Source: Rhynchopus euleeides
Taxonomy: Eukaryota; Euglenozoa; Diplonemea; Diplonemida; Diplonemidae
DNA length: 64,000 bases
NCBI GenBank assembly: GCA_963210315.1
Contig: OY723260.1
Span: 62,001 to 126,000, forward strand
Reading direction: 5' to 3'
Part shown: positions 8,946-19,820 of the stretch, piece by piece
Numbering within the stretch: the first letter of the stretch is position 1
Layout: each line of letters opens with the position of its first letter
Position numbers and translations under genes: made by a program
Notes under the pieces: model-generated
Seen by the model: the letters and a program-made list of their open reading frames with translations, nothing else
What the model was told of the DNA's origin: nothing
Databases searched by the model: none

Positions 8946-11900
8946 TTTTTTTTTTTAGGAGAGGGGGCCCGGTGCCTGCGCGCGTCCTGTCGTACTGTGG
9001 CTGCTTGGTGGGGCTAGCGCAGCAGGTTCTACTTTTGCTTCTACGGGCTCTTAGCACTGTAACATGAACTACACAAACAACAAAGCTCTAGGGCAAACAA
9101 ACCGCGCACTGGCCGGGGTTGAGCTGCGTGGGGCTCCGTGCTGGCGGCATGAACAAGGGGCTGTAGGCAAAACTACCATTCACAAGGGGCAGCCCGCTGG
9201 TGAGGGGAAAAGGGGGCGAGGTAAAGGGGGGGGGGGGCAGGGGGGGAGAGGCGAAAGCGACTGACAGCGAGGGCGTGGACCGACTCCGCTGGCGCATTCA
9301 CCGGAAGAAAGGGGAAGGGGGCACGGGGGTGGGGAACGGGAGGGGGGGGGGGGAGGGGCGAAAGGAAAGAGGGGGGTAGGGGGGGGGAGCCGACCTACGG
9401 CTATCTCGCTCCCCTGGCGGCCCTACTCCCCTGGCTCTGGGACCCCTGGGAACTCCGCTGCGAAGACCCCCGCGCCCCTGGCCGGCTCGCCCGCGCCCGC
9501 TTGCCTGCCCGCGCCCTCAGACGACAACAGACCACGTTGTACGCCTCCGCCTGTGAGGCCTTGTCATCCCCCAACTCGGCCCACCAAGCCTGAATGGCCC
9601 GGAGCGCCGCCTCCTGCTCCTCCTGCGGTCGGTGCACGTCGGGGCAGAACTGCTCCTCCCACTCCCCCACCGTCGTGGCCCCGTCGTCCTCATCCATCTC
9701 CTGACCACGCTGCGGCGATGCCGACTCCCGCTTCCGCTTCGGCTGCGACGACATCGAGGTGGCTGGTGCTTGCGCAGGGTTGGAGCCTTCCTCGGTGGCG
9801 GTCGGGTCGGAGCGGCCGGTGGCCGGGGCGCCGGTGGGTGCAGGAGGGGGATCACCTTCTCGTCGAGGGGGATCACCCTGGTCCTGCGGCTGCGGGACCC
9901 TCGCAGGCGGCTCCTCCGCGTCCCGAGGCCCCAGATCCATACAGGTCTCCCCCTGCTCCACGCATTCCCCACACGCCCTGCAATCGCAACCGAAACAACG
10001 CCAGTGTTCGACTGCGGTATCCACCGCCTCTGCACAGCGGGCACAGTAAAAGCGGCGGCGCGACGGCTGGGACGGCACCTGGCACATGGGGAGGCCCTGC
10101 TCCCCCCCTGGACAGCCAGTCCGCCCCAACACCGGCGAGGGGGCGAGGGCAGACACTGCCTCCGCCAGAGGTGGGGGCACCAAAAGGGGGGTGTAGTGCT
10201 TTCCCTGATGCTTGACTCCAAGCACTCCGACGAAAGGCTTCACCCGGGGGCGGTGGACCGTGGGGGGCGCTTGATCAGATAGGACCACCACAGCCCACCC
10301 CGACCCCAGCGCAAGTCCATGTACTGCTACCTGGTCCGCCCAAGAAGCCTCGTCCCGGCTACCCTCGACTCGCATGGCCGCAGCCCAGGACTCGCTGTTC
10401 GGCTCGGCCCGAGCACAAAGGCCTGGGTCACGTAGCACCGCCTGGACGGCTAGCCTCCGCATGCCCGCCGCCGAGCCTCCCATAATGAAAGCCGCCGCAT
10501 CGAAGAAGCAGTCGCCTGGTGTGAAACGGAACCCCGTGCACTCCTGCATCCCCAAAGACCGTTGCAGCCTGGACAGACCGTCCCCTCCCCCTGGGGCCCG
10601 GCCCTCCAGCAAAGCCTTTGTCAGTGCGGTGCTCGCCGGGGGCGGAGGAGGGGGCTCCGCTTGCCCCGGCGGATGAGGGGCCACCCCTTGGTCCTCGCGT
10701 GGCAGAGGTAGTGGCGTGCAGACGCACCTGGTGTCGTCTTCGCCCAGCTCACAGCAGGTCGGGCACACCATCCTCGAGCAGTGACCACACTCCCCATGGT
10801 GCACGGCCGTGGTGAAGAGCGACGCACAGAACTGACAGCAACCCGGTGACCCCGACACATCCACGCGCCCCGGGATAACCGGGCCCTGCGGCACCTCGAC
10901 CTCCACACACTTCGTGTATGTGACCTGTTCCACCACCTGGTCCGGCACCGTGACCGGCTTGAACCCCCCGTCCACGCCGCCCACAAAAAGCGCTTGGCAT
11001 GGTTCACCTGGGGCCACGAGAAGAGGGGGGAGGTTGTCTCTAAAAACCACAGCGTGGACGTCGAGGGCCACCGCCACCCCACGGAGGGCCACCTGGTCCA
11101 CGTCTTCGCCACCCCCGGAAGCCAGCATACGCCCCGCCCACTCGTCGGGGTCTGAGAGGAGCAGACGGAGTGTGGGCGCTCGACGGACGCACACCACCGC
11201 CAGGCGCAGAAGCTTGTCAGCGTCGATGTCAAACCCCAGGTCACACGCCGCGGCCGTCACCGCCACCACCCACGTTGCTGGGGCCCCCTCCGCCACTGAC
11301 CCACCCAGGGCGGCGACCTGTTCTGGCATCGTAAGAGCATTACCAAGCCCCTCTGCCAGGTCCTCAATAGCCACTCGCGCCCCTCCTCGCTTGTCTCTCC
11401 ACTTTTCGATGACGACAGAGGGGGACGGAGATGTCGGTGCTGCCTCTGCCCGAGGGACCGGGTCCGCCTGGGGCACAGGGCGCTCCTCATCAGGGTCAAT
11501 GAACACCTCCCCCTCCCCACGCGAGTCAACCGAGAACCGCATGAAGTGGTCCGGGTTCAGGGGGGCCGCGGCCTCTGTAGCCAACGCCGTCCGGCTCACT
11601 GCTGCTGGTGATATGGGGCCGCATTCAAGGAGTGTTCGACCCAGGATGTGGCTGTACGCGCTACTCACTCTGGTGGCGTGGCTCTGGGTGACCAGAACCC
11701 TGCTTCGCCCCGTCCGTTCTGCTGCTAGGCGGCCCAGCTTGCCGAAAACCTGGTGCGCCGACGGCCCCAGACCCCCGAAAGCCTCCATCGCAAAGGCCGC
11801 GAAAATCTGGCCAGATCTCCTGCAGGGATCACGATACCTCCTGTTCTTCTCTGCCTCCCCCGCTGCCGCCGCCGCTCCAGTAAACCTCGCAGCAGCTTGG

Positions 11901-13135
11901 ACCACGGAAGCCGCGAGGGGATTGCGGATCGTCACGTCGATGACCCGCGGCCACACCCGGCGAGTGACAATGTCCCCGGGGCGCTCCTGGGAGTCCGGAA
12001 GGATGTGGAGCGTCTCCATCTCGGGGCTCGTACCCGCTTCCACCGCGAGCCTGTACAGGCTGTCCCGCACGACATCGTGACGCCGAGTGGGCCCACCCCC
12101 CACCCTACAGTTCAGCGCGTGGGTGCCGTGCGTGTCCATCTCTTGCCCACACCTGCCGCACTTGGCGTCTGGCTCGAAGAGGGAGATGCCCAGCCTGTGC
12201 CGCGTCACCACAACCATTTCCTCTCCCCCGACACGCGTCTCTTCCGTCAGCTTGCCCGCATACGTGGCCCCTGCATGAGGGAGTGACAGGGACCGGTACC
12301 TGGCTCTGTCACTGGCGTCTGCCCGCTCGTGCAAGTCTCGGTGGTGAACGTCGATGATGGCCAGGGAGAGGTCCTTCTGTTTCACCATCTCCGTGGGGCG
12401 GGACTCCGAATCCACAGCATCCCCCTCGCTCACGTCGTTGTTGTAGGCCGAGCTCAGGGTGTGCCACGCCGCCGTATCCCAGGTGAACTCCTTGTCCAAC
12501 TCCCGACATAACAGATACCCGTTCTGCATGGAAGCCATCGCTGCGGCGTGCCAGTGCTCCGTAGAACGGCGTATACCGAGCCCACCCACCCGGACCGGCA
12601 GCGTCGCCTGTCGCATGGCGTCGTCCGGGAGAGTGTCGTCCGCCAGGCAGAGGATACGAGTCAGGCACTTCTCGACCGCCGCATCGCTCTTCGCCAGGTA
12701 TTCCGTCGCACCCCTATGTCCCAGTGCACGCATGTAGAACACCAGGCGCGCGAAACCCTCGCAATGCCGGAGGAGAGCAAGGGCCACTTGCCTGTCTTCG
12801 AGCGTCGCCAACGCCTCAAGGTAAGGCGCGAATTCAGCCAGCTTCTCGTCCATGTAGCGCTCGCAGAACTCTCGCGACCCTATGGGCGTGCCCAGGAGGG
12901 TGAAATCGCCCCCCTCACGGTACACCACTCCCGGCTTGTCAGTCTCATCAGGGAGGCGAAGAAGGAACCCTTGCGCTTCAAGCTCGGTCTTCGAGAGGCG
13001 GTTGAGGTCGATAAGCTCACACTTGTCCAGCTTGACCTCCAACCCCTTCTCCTTGCTCCACTTCACCACGAAAGCAGTTTGACCCTGGAGAAGAGAGTGG
13101 TGCACCCTTAGAGGTGGTCCAGAGAATGCAAAGAG
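8946..13135 (-). mobile_element. 5'-truncated LINE with REL endonuclease and OTU domains
   Basis: A minus-strand non-LTR retrotransposon. The T11 run at 8,946-8,956 is the poly(A) tail in element orientation, followed by a G-rich 3' UTR (to 9,400) and one long ORF. The 5' end stops inside the reverse transcriptase, upstream of its thumb, where a GC-hairpin repeat begins (13,139). The YADD-type active site is missing, so this copy is dead by truncation, although its remaining ORF of about 1,240 codons is uninterrupted. The truncation fits incomplete target-primed reverse transcription; the flanking repeat could instead have deleted the front. Confidence 0.8.
9401..13135 (-). CDS. LINE polyprotein, C-terminal part: RT end, REL endonuclease, OTU
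   Basis: The open frame continues to 13,441, but codons above about 13,135 come from a GC-hairpin repeat and other flank. Domains in order: RT thumb (GLEVKLDKCELIDL, about 13,040); a knuckle CGRCG..H..H..C (about 12,120-12,170) followed by RPGDIVTRRVWPRVIDVTI (about 11,930-12,000), the PD-(D/E)XK-like restriction-like endonuclease core; an OTU-like domain at about 10,950-11,400 that lacks the Asp-x-x-Cys segment; a Cys-rich finger (about 10,690-10,860); a second OTU domain at about 10,170-10,570 with PGDCFFDAAAF and a C-terminal His in GKHYTPLL; a second Cys-rich finger (about 9,925-10,060); and a basic Ser/Arg tail. The endonuclease would nick target DNA. The OTU domain is a predicted cysteine protease or deubiquitinase. 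Confidence 0.75.
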   Translation of the reverse strand, partial: LFAFSGPPLRVHHSLLQGQTAFVVKWSKEKGLEVKLDKCELIDLNRLSKTELEAQGFLLRLPDETDKPGVVYREGGDFTLLGTPIGSREFCERYMDEKLAEFAPYLEALATLEDRQVALALLRHCEGFARLVFYMRALGHRGATEYLAKSDAAVEKCLTRILCLADDTLPDDAMRQATLPVRVGGLGIRRSTEHWHAAAMASMQNGYLLCRELDKEFTWDTAAWHTLSSAYNNDVSEGDAVDSESRPTEMVKQKDLSLAIIDVHHRDLHERADASDRARYRSLSLPHAGATYAGKLTEETRVGGEEMVVVTRHRLGISLFEPDAKCGRCGQEMDTHGTHALNCRVGGGPTRRHDVVRDSLYRLAVEAGTSPEMETLHILPDSQERPGDIVTRRVWPRVIDVTIRNPLAASVVQAAARFTGAAAAAGEAEKNRRYRDPCRRSGQIFAAFAMEAFGGLGPSAHQVFGKLGRLAAERTGRSRVLVTQSHATRVSSAYSHILGRTLLECGPISPAAVSRTALATEAAAPLNPDHFMRFSVDSRGEGEVFIDPDEERPVPQADPVPRAEAAPTSPSPSVVIEKWRDKRGGARVAIEDLAEGLGNALTMPEQVAALGGSVAEGAPATWVVAVTAAACDLGFDIDADKLLRLAVVCVRRAPTLRLLLSDPDEWAGRMLASGGGEDVDQVALRGVAVALDVHAVVFRDNLPPLLVAPGEPCQALFVGGVDGGFKPVTVPDQVVEQVTYTKCVEVEVPQGPVIPGRVDVSGSPGCCQFCASLFTTAVHHGECGHCSRMVCPTCCELGEDDTRCVCTPLPLPREDQGVAPHPPGQAEPPPPPPASTALTKALLEGRAPGGGDGLSRLQRSLGMQECTGFRFTPGDCFFDAAAFIMGGSAAGMRRLAVQAVLRDPGLCARAEPNSESWAAAMRVEGSRDEASWADQVAVHGLALGSGWAVVVLSDQAPPTVHRPRVKPFVGVLGVKHQGKHYTPLLVPPPLAEAVSALAPSPVLGRTGCPGGEQGLPMCQVPSQPSRRRFYCARCAEAVDTAVEHWRCFGCDCRACGECVEQGETCMDLGPRDAEEPPARVPQPQDQGDPPRREGDPPPAPTGAPATGRSDPTATEEGSNPAQAPATSMSSQPKRKRESASPQRGQEMDEDDGATTVGEWEEQFCPDVHRPQEEQEAALRAIQAWWAELGDDKASQAEAYNVVCCRLRARAGKRARASRPGARGSSQRSSQGSQSQGSRAARGAR

Positions 13136-13138
13136 GTC

Positions 13139-13255
13139 CACAGGGGGGTCTGGGGGGCGGAGCCCCCCAGCCGCCGGAGGCCACGGTAGCGAACACCTGT
13201 TCCTTGTGGGGTACAGATTCTGTGGTGAGTTAGGTGCGTCCTCCTGATGAAGTCG
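13139..13255 (+). repeat. GC-hairpin repeat
   Basis: One copy (core 13,141-13,194) with the usual downstream words CACCTGTTCCTTGTGGGGTA and CAGATTCTG. It abuts the truncated 5' end of the LINE. Confidence 0.75.
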
Positions 13256-13513
13256 TCGATCGCGAGAACACCCCACACGCCTGCTGCGGGTGTGGTGTGT
13301 CCTGCATGATCTGCATAGCAAAGTTTCCTGCGTTGTTAGCACAACTCCAATCCAAAAAGTGTGGTTTGTGTCTGCATTGGCATCTTCCTGCAGAGGCGAG
13401 GTGCGGGTGTGTGGAGTGTGGGTCGCTGCGCACCTACCCACCTTATCCCTGCCCCATCCCGCCTCCCCCGCACCACAAATAGTGCAGGAAGAAAATCTTC
13501 CTGGGTGGCCGCA
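13256..13513. other. Intergenic repeat-derived DNA
   Basis: No gene. The segment about 13,255-13,350 (CGATCG, TGCTGCGGGTGTGG, TTTCCTGCGTTGTT) is a diverged relative of about 17,080-17,180. Confidence 0.4.
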
Positions 13514-13981
13514 GGCCTGGGCGGGGAACGAGCCCTTTTTCCAGGTTTTTTGGGTCGGGGAACCAGGTTTTTTCTAAGAATTTTTACAAGGGATTTTTTG
13601 CTCGCCCCCCCACAGTTTCCAGGCGCGTGCCCGTCAGGCGGGACTTTTTCTCTGATTTCTCTCCGCGTCATCATGTGACAGCTCTCGAGTGATGCCCAGA
13701 GATGCTTGCGGCAGAGAGTGCCCCTCATGCGCGTTACAGCTGAAAATGAATGAGGATCACCTGGCGCTCGTTCTCATCGGGGGTTGTGCTCCGCAGGGAC
13801 TCAATACACCTTGGCACTCTCGCAGGGCTGGACATGCCAGCAGCTGGAGGACAGTTACAAAGCTGCCACTCCCCGACGCCACCCACCTGCTGGCCCCTTC
13901 AGGTCTGAAAGCCCAAAAGCTCCCGGGGATTTTTGCAGTGGTGCGCGCCATATTCAGCGCAGTAGGGTGATCTCTCCGATT
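13514..13981 (+). repeat. 468-bp dispersed repeat, copy 1
   Basis: As far as I can read it, identical to 63,533-64,000, where the window ends, so the full repeat may be longer. No recognisable protein is encoded; a 93-codon forward frame (13,689-13,970) is preserved in both copies but has no motif. The upstream flanks differ (intergenic DNA here, an AGATTCTGG array there), so this is a dispersed mobile sequence. Confidence 0.85.
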
Positions 13982-14235
13982 TTCCAAAACTGCTGGTTTA
14001 CTGGTTTGGGGAACGGTCGCCGGCAGACCGTTGAAATGCCCGTGTTAGCAAGGCACACTCACGTTTCAGGTAGCGTGTCGCGTGTCACGCATGTCGCGAA
14101 CGCGGCAAGTGTACCTCCCAGGTGGGGAAGCCCGACCTCCTGTCCGATGTCAGTCAGGCTTCGAAGAAGCGCTTCATGGATGCGGCGCTGACCTCCTACG
14201 CTGCACTGTACCCGGGGAAGTGAGATAGATGGACG
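13982..14235. other. Intergenic DNA
   Basis: No gene or clear repeat is visible. A short coding-like forward stretch near 14,120-14,215 has no recognisable motif. Confidence 0.3.
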
Positions 14236-14480
14236 GGCACACGCTACATCGGGGGTCTGGGGGGCGGTGCCCCCCAGCCGCCGGAGGCCACGGTAGCGAA
14301 CATCTGTTCGTGTGGGCGTACAGATTCTGTGCGAGTTGGCTGCGTCCTCAGAGGCGACTGGAGTGGTTGGACCCCGACTTGATGGGATTCGAAGGACTTG
14401 AGTACGAGACGTACGCCACAGGGGGGTCTGGGGGGCGGAGCCCCCCAGCCGCCGGAGGCCACGGTAGTGAACGTCTGGCT
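14236..14480 (+). repeat. GC-hairpin repeat, two tandem copies
   Basis: Cores at 14,251-14,302 and 14,420-14,471, spaced about 170 bp. The spacer (GGGCGTACAGATTCTG, GAGTTGGCTGCGTCCTC) matches that of the 2.95-3.16 kb pair, so the dimer is itself a repeated unit. The first copy has GGGGGGCGGTGCCCCCC, a changed loop with an intact stem. Confidence 0.8.
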
Positions 14481-15535
14481 CTCCAGTTGGCCAGCAAGGC
14501 GAACGGTACGTGGGACAGACTTCCCTTCCATCCTTGTGCGCGCCCTGTCGACTAGGGAAAACTTAGAAAAAGTTTTTTCCTCTGCGAAACAACCTTAGAA
14601 AAAAAATCCCCTAACAAACTTCTTAGAAAAAAACTTTTTTTCCCCTTACAAAAATTCTTAGAAAAAAAGTTCAGAATCCTGAAAGTGGGGAACAAGCCCC
14701 CCAGTTAGGAACAGCCCTGGGTGGCCGGGCTTTTTTCTTTTTTTTGATGATTTTTACCCCAAAATCTTCCCAGTGAAATCGCTGCGGCCGACCACTCGCA
14801 ATGACCACAGGTGTGGCTCTATTTTGGGGGTATTTTGGCCGATTTTCGAAATCCTATTTTGGTTTTTTTGCACTTTTTTTGGGTGCTTTTTTGCACGATT
14901 TCTGTGCCTCAGACACAGATTTTGGTGTGAGTTTTGCGCTATTTTGATTCACTCGGCCTCACCGATGCATACGATTCGAAAAAATGGCGAAAAAATCGCT
15001 ATCAACAACGGTGAACGAATGGAGGTAGATGGGGAAGTGGAAGGACACAGCACGCCCTCCCACTGCTCGCCACCTGTACACTACCTCTCTGTTCAAGGCG
15101 GTCAGTGCCTCTTGATGCTGCACACAAATCACTGTACATCCCAGGGCGCCTTCCTTGTGAGAATAGCGGAACCTCTGCGTTGCAGTTTGGTGGTTGAGGC
15201 CGGCGGTGGTGACTCACTTTGGTGACTGTGCTTCCTTCCCCCTGAGCTCGACCAGATCCAGGTCGACCTGGTGCTGTGTGGCTCCGGTGTGGTATCTCCT
15301 TGCTTCCTCGCACACATACACGTGGTTCCTCGCCACGGATGCCCACCAAGTGAACCCGAAACATATCACGGGCCCCGACGACCCTTTCGAGATGTCATAG
15401 CCGCAAGCCCGCAAACCCGATCGCATTCGCAAGGTGTTCGTCTCTGAGAGATCAGGCTCGGCCCAGCCTCCCGCGAGGTGTGAACCGATATGCCCAGCCC
15501 CGTACGCGCAAGCTTGGCTCCAAGACCAGGCACAA
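14481..15535. other. Intergenic DNA, partly A/T-run rich
   Basis: No supported gene. About 14,555-14,665 is an imperfect array of CTTAGAAAAAAA, related in reverse to the TTTTTTCTAAGAATTTTTAC at 13,568. About 14,730-14,960 has T and G runs. About 15,000-15,430 has coding-like GC composition but no frame with a recognisable domain. Confidence 0.35.
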
Positions 15536-15725
15536 GCCACAGGGGGGTCTGGGGGGCGGAGCCCCCCAGCCGCCGGAGGCCACGGTAGCGAACGTCTGTT
15601 GGCCTGGCTCCATAGTCGCATACGCTCAAGTACAACACAACTGACAGATAGCACATGTCGCATGGGGGGGTCTGGGGGGTTCCGCCCCCCAGCCGCCGGA
15701 GGCCACGGTAGTGAACATCTGTTGG
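15536..15725 (+). repeat. GC-hairpin repeat, two tandem copies
   Basis: Cores at 15,540-15,594 and 15,665-15,718, separated by only about 70 bp. The second has GGGGGGTTCCGCCCCCC in place of GGGGGGCGGAGCCCCCC, so its stem and loop are rearranged. Confidence 0.75.
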
Positions 15726-17474
15726 TTTGAGAGCAAGCCTCTCACACCACCGCCCTCCGACCCCCCTCTCCACCCCCAGGTGCAAATTTTTTTTGCATCC
15801 GGAAAATGTGTTCTTTTGACTGTTTGAGCACATCCAAGACCGGGAACATAAAAATTTTCGGCCAATACCAAGTAGGGTCACTATAAAATCCAAAGGAAAA
15901 AAGTGCAAAAAAATAGTGCAAAAAAATATTTTTCCCCCAAATTCCTATTTTCATTCCGTGAAATAGATACACGCCTGAATGCATACTTATGGAACGCTCG
16001 TGGCCCCAAAAAAAATATTTTGGAAATCTCACCCCGTCGGGCCCGTGGAAAAAAAGAAAAAACGCCGTGAAAAAAAGAGAACTTTTTTCACGGTGGAAAA
16101 AAACGCCGTGAAAATGTATGAAAACTTTTTAGGTGGGGCGCAACGCCGTGAAATATAGGAAACAATTACCGTTGGGTTTCCTGGCTTGTTGGAGCACTCA
16201 TCAAAGCAGCATACGTCCTTATCTTGTCCGTCGGTGGACCACCAGGAGGGGGGGACCCGGTGTGAGGCACTTGGGTAGGCCAGGTAGGGGACCTGGGGGC
16301 TTGGGGCCTCAAAACCCCGTCACCCCGTCGGGCCCGTGGAAAAAAAGAAAAACGCCGTGAAAAAAAGGAAAAAAAATAGGCGGAAAAAACGCTGTGAAAA
16401 ATTAGTCTGAGGGCCGGAGGCCCGTCGAGGGCCAGAGGCCCCGAGGCCTTTTTTTCCTGCTCGAGGGTGCAGTTGAGGCCGACACGGGGTGCAGATGATG
16501 GTTTCTTGCCATCGCCCGGCACTTTCGAGCACAGCACGACAGGACTGTTCTGCCTCGGACTTGGTCAGACCAGCCAGTACCAGGTTCTGCTGGTTCACCC
16601 AAGAGGTGGCGGGAACGTCCCAGATTGGCACGGACACACCCAGACACGCCAGATCTGGGTGCGTGTGGGCTGAGACAGCAACTGTGGCTGTGTGTAGGTG
16701 TTGAACCTGCAGATGGCCCGAATCCACCCATACACGGCACACGGGCCGGATATGGGTGTGGGTGGGTTGAGCCTGACAGTCTGGCTGGATGTGTGGGAGC
16801 GGTCGGATCTGGGTGTCTGTCACTGGTGTCAGACTGTGTCACGTCCCGAAGGGACGTGGGAACAGCCCACACTGGGCCACAGAATCAGCCACAGCCAGAT
16901 CCAGGCTGTTTCTGTGGCTGACAGTGTGTGCTGGGCCGTACAGTGTTCAGCAGGTCCCGCACACAAGGCGGATTCGGCAGGCAAAAAGTGGGGTGTGAGA
17001 TCACCACCCAGACTTCACCAGAACGGCCCGAGTCGCCACGCATTTGAATTTCCGGTCACATTTGGGGCAATCCTGTGAGTGGCTCGTCGATCACACCCCA
17101 CGCGCCTGTCATGAAGCGTGTGGGAAGTTCTGCAAGGATCTGCACTGGCACAGTTTCCTGCGTTGTTGCACAACTCTCAAAAAGTTTTTTTTGGGGTGTA
17201 TTTTTGAGGGGGTGCCTTCAATGTTTGAGGTGACCCAACTAGCCCAGGGTGCGATGCAGCAAACAGACGAGTCATGTCCCGTTGTTGGCTCTGCCCCCCC
17301 AGACCCCCCGATCTGGCGTGTGCCCGTCTAGTAAACAAGTCCTTGCGCTTATATGGCTGTGGCATATCAGGGGGTATGCCTGGGGCACCTGAGGATGGCG
17401 CGAGCGAGAGAGGAACCCATTCGGTACATGACTCCAGGGAATGGAGATGTGACAACGCAAGGAGGTGTCGTCAC
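15726..17474. other. Intergenic DNA with short direct repeats
   Basis: No gene. CACCCCGTCGGGCCCGTGGA plus an A-rich AACGCCGTGAAAA tail occurs at about 16,031 and again at about 16,318, with further CGCCGTGAAAA words between. About 16,620-16,920 is built from diverged GTGTGGGTG / CTGTGGCTG words. A partial minus-strand GC-hairpin core sits at about 17,286-17,310. Confidence 0.4.
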
Positions 17475-17627
17475 ATGTCGCAACAGGCCGCAGCAAAGAA
17501 GGCTGCCAAGAAGCCGGCTGCTAAGGCAGCCAGCTCAATCCCCCTAGCAAAGAGGCGCTTTGTTGGAGACCCCCCGCAGCGCCGAGCGCCACGAACAGTG
17601 CGGTGGCAACCCTCCTCGACTTCCTGA
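17475..17627 (+). CDS. Small Ala/Lys-rich ORF, histone H1-tail-like
   Basis: A 50-residue frame beginning MSQQAAAKKAAKKPAAKAAS and continuing with basic residues (LAKRRFVGDPPQRRAPR). The Ala-Lys-Pro composition resembles a histone H1 C-terminal tail or a nuclear basic peptide. No globular domain is present and nothing upstream defines a promoter. It may be a fragment of a decayed gene, or chance. Confidence 0.25.
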   Translation: MSQQAAAKKAAKKPAAKAASSIPLAKRRFVGDPPQRRAPRTVRWQPSSTS

Positions 17628-18635
17628 TGCCACAGGCCTAGAAGTCATGTACAGTCCATTCCGCCAGCACAGCAACCAGCCTGGTGCCCAGTGCGTGGTC
17701 TGTTGATCAGAATTGTTGTTGTTCATGTTCTTTGTGCTCAGAGCCCGTAGAAGAAAATGAACAGAACCGCTGATCTTGCCCCAAGCAGCCTTGGAACAGA
17801 TACAGGTCAGCGAGCAGTGCCAGTTTTGGCCTCAGACGGTCACTACTGAACACGCCAGTGTCTTCCATCTTCTGCTGACAGCATCCCTTCGGTCTGCCAT
17901 GTTCGCAGCAGGCCCTCAGTGAGGGGCATGCTGCGAACTTCTATAAACATTGGACACAGCGAAGTGCTCTTGGAGTACCTCCAATGGGTCAATATCTGCG
18001 CTTCCACAGAGTCCCGCAACTTCCCCCGATCATACCCCCCTTGTGCCAGGTTGTGTTGAAGGAGTGGAGCCACATTCAGGCAGCCATGGGTCACGGCGAC
18101 TCTGTGTCGTTGGCCTCCTATCTGGAGGCGTCACGGCGTTTTTTCCTGCCCGAAAAACCACATCCCGTCGTCAAGACCGTTCCACAAGTATGTGAATGAC
18201 CACCCAAAATATTTTTGGGCGGTCATGGGGCCCAACCACACATCTGAACCAGACCCCCAGATCTGAGAAAAAATTCCGAAAAATGCGTTTTTCGGGCAGA
18301 ACGGGGACAGCGCATTCCACGATTCCAAGATTTTCTGAAAACTTCCAAAAAAATTCGACTTTTGCCTGCTGACCCAATATTCCGGTGAAAAAGGTGTAAA
18401 ATGCAGGGTCTGTGGGGTCGGGTCACCAGACCCAGATGTGACTGTCGAGAGTGACTTTCGGGCAGTTTTGGGACATATCTTTCCAGAAACACGTTTTTTG
18501 GGTGCCTGGGGGTGTTTCGAGGCCATTTCTGTGGCCACAGACGCAGGTCGCCCGGGTGGCCAAAAACCACCAAAAACCTGGAAATAGGTGGACCCCATAT
18601 TTGGTCTCGGCAGGAAAATTTTTCAATTTTGGACT
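17628..18635. other. Intergenic DNA with a short coding-like relic
   Basis: About 17,984-18,199 (+) gives 71 codons including VVLKEWSHIQAAMGHGDSVS, coding-like in composition but unidentified. About 18,200-18,600 is rich in CCAAAAACC-type words, like the arms of the fold-back elements at 42.5 and 52.3 kb. Confidence 0.3.
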
Positions 18636-19820
18636 TTTTTCAAAAAAAAATGAGGAAACTTCATATTTGCCAGAAATTTCTTGGAAAATTCATATGTTGA
18701 CAGGAACTTTTGGGTTTAACCATATGTTGACAGGAACTTCTGATTTTAACCATATTTTGACAAAAAGTTGTGGATCTAACCATATGTTGACAAGAAGTTA
18801 TGAATTTAACCATATTTTGACAGGAACTTCTGATTTTAACCATATGTTGACAAAAAGTTCTGGGCTAATCATATGTTGACAAAAACTTCTCGTTTTAACC
18901 ATATGTTAACAAAATCGGTTTTTCGGCTGGAGCCGCTTGACTGACATTCCGGGGTATCCAGATCGCTTTCCAGATCGGCACTTAGCTTCTCACAGAGTGT
19001 GCACTTCATCGCAGTTCCATGGGGCCTCATTCCCTTGGATTAAGATACCACAAGGCCAGAGAACCGCACACCGTTAACACCGGCTAACCACTGATCATGG
19101 GCCTGTACGTGATAAATGCATGATGAAAGCCCCATAGCAAAGATGGTTACCAACATCAAGCACTTCCGGCCCAGAAACTGAGCCAAAAGACCACTCCACC
19201 GAAGTGGTCACAGGTTTACCACGTGTACACGCAGCTACCGGGGTGCATCGGGCATGCGGCTTCTTCGAGGTGGATCGTTCTCTCCAGGTGGGTTCCGAAC
19301 TCCACGGTTCTTTGAATCACAGGCACAGCAGCGTGAGTACTAATCGGCCGGACCCAGGTCCACAACAACACCCACAGCAATGCCATCAAGTGATTCCAGC
19401 TTCAGCCGACAGGTTCACATCAAAATGTGGATGAGAGGTTGGGGCTGGGGGTCCCGGCCTTTGCGAAGCGCCCTCCTCTTCATCAGCCACAGGTGTGGGT
19501 GCCCTGGGGTCGGGAATCCACCAAAAAGGGTGTTCCAGCTGGAAACCCAATTTTGTTAACATATGGTGAAAACGAGAAGTTTTTGTCAACATATGGTTAA
19601 TCCATAACTTCTTGTCAACATATGGTTAGATGCAGAAGTTTTTGTCAACATATGGTTAAGTCCATAAGTTCGTGTCAACATATGAATTTTCAGGAAACTT
19701 TTTGTCAACATATGATTGAAACAAAAAGTTTTTGTCAACATATGGTTAAACCCAAAACTTCCTGTCGACATATGAATTTTCCAATAAATTTCTGGCAAAT
19801 ATGAAGTTTCCTCAAAAAAA
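18636..19820 (+). mobile_element. Fold-back element with minisatellite arms
   Basis: The left arm (about 18,640-18,915) is seven to eight units of about 31 bp (CATATGTTGACAGGAACTTC plus TGATTTTAAC). The right arm (about 19,555-19,815) is the reverse complement of the same array. Even the unique outer ends match (GAGGAAACTTCATATTTGCC on the left, its complement on the right). The 640-bp core has no ORF, but its segment about 19,130-19,320 is related to 28,280-28,470 inside the hAT-like transposon (shared CCATAGCAAAGATGG, GGTTACCA, GAACTCCACAGTCCT-like words). Confidence 0.75.
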
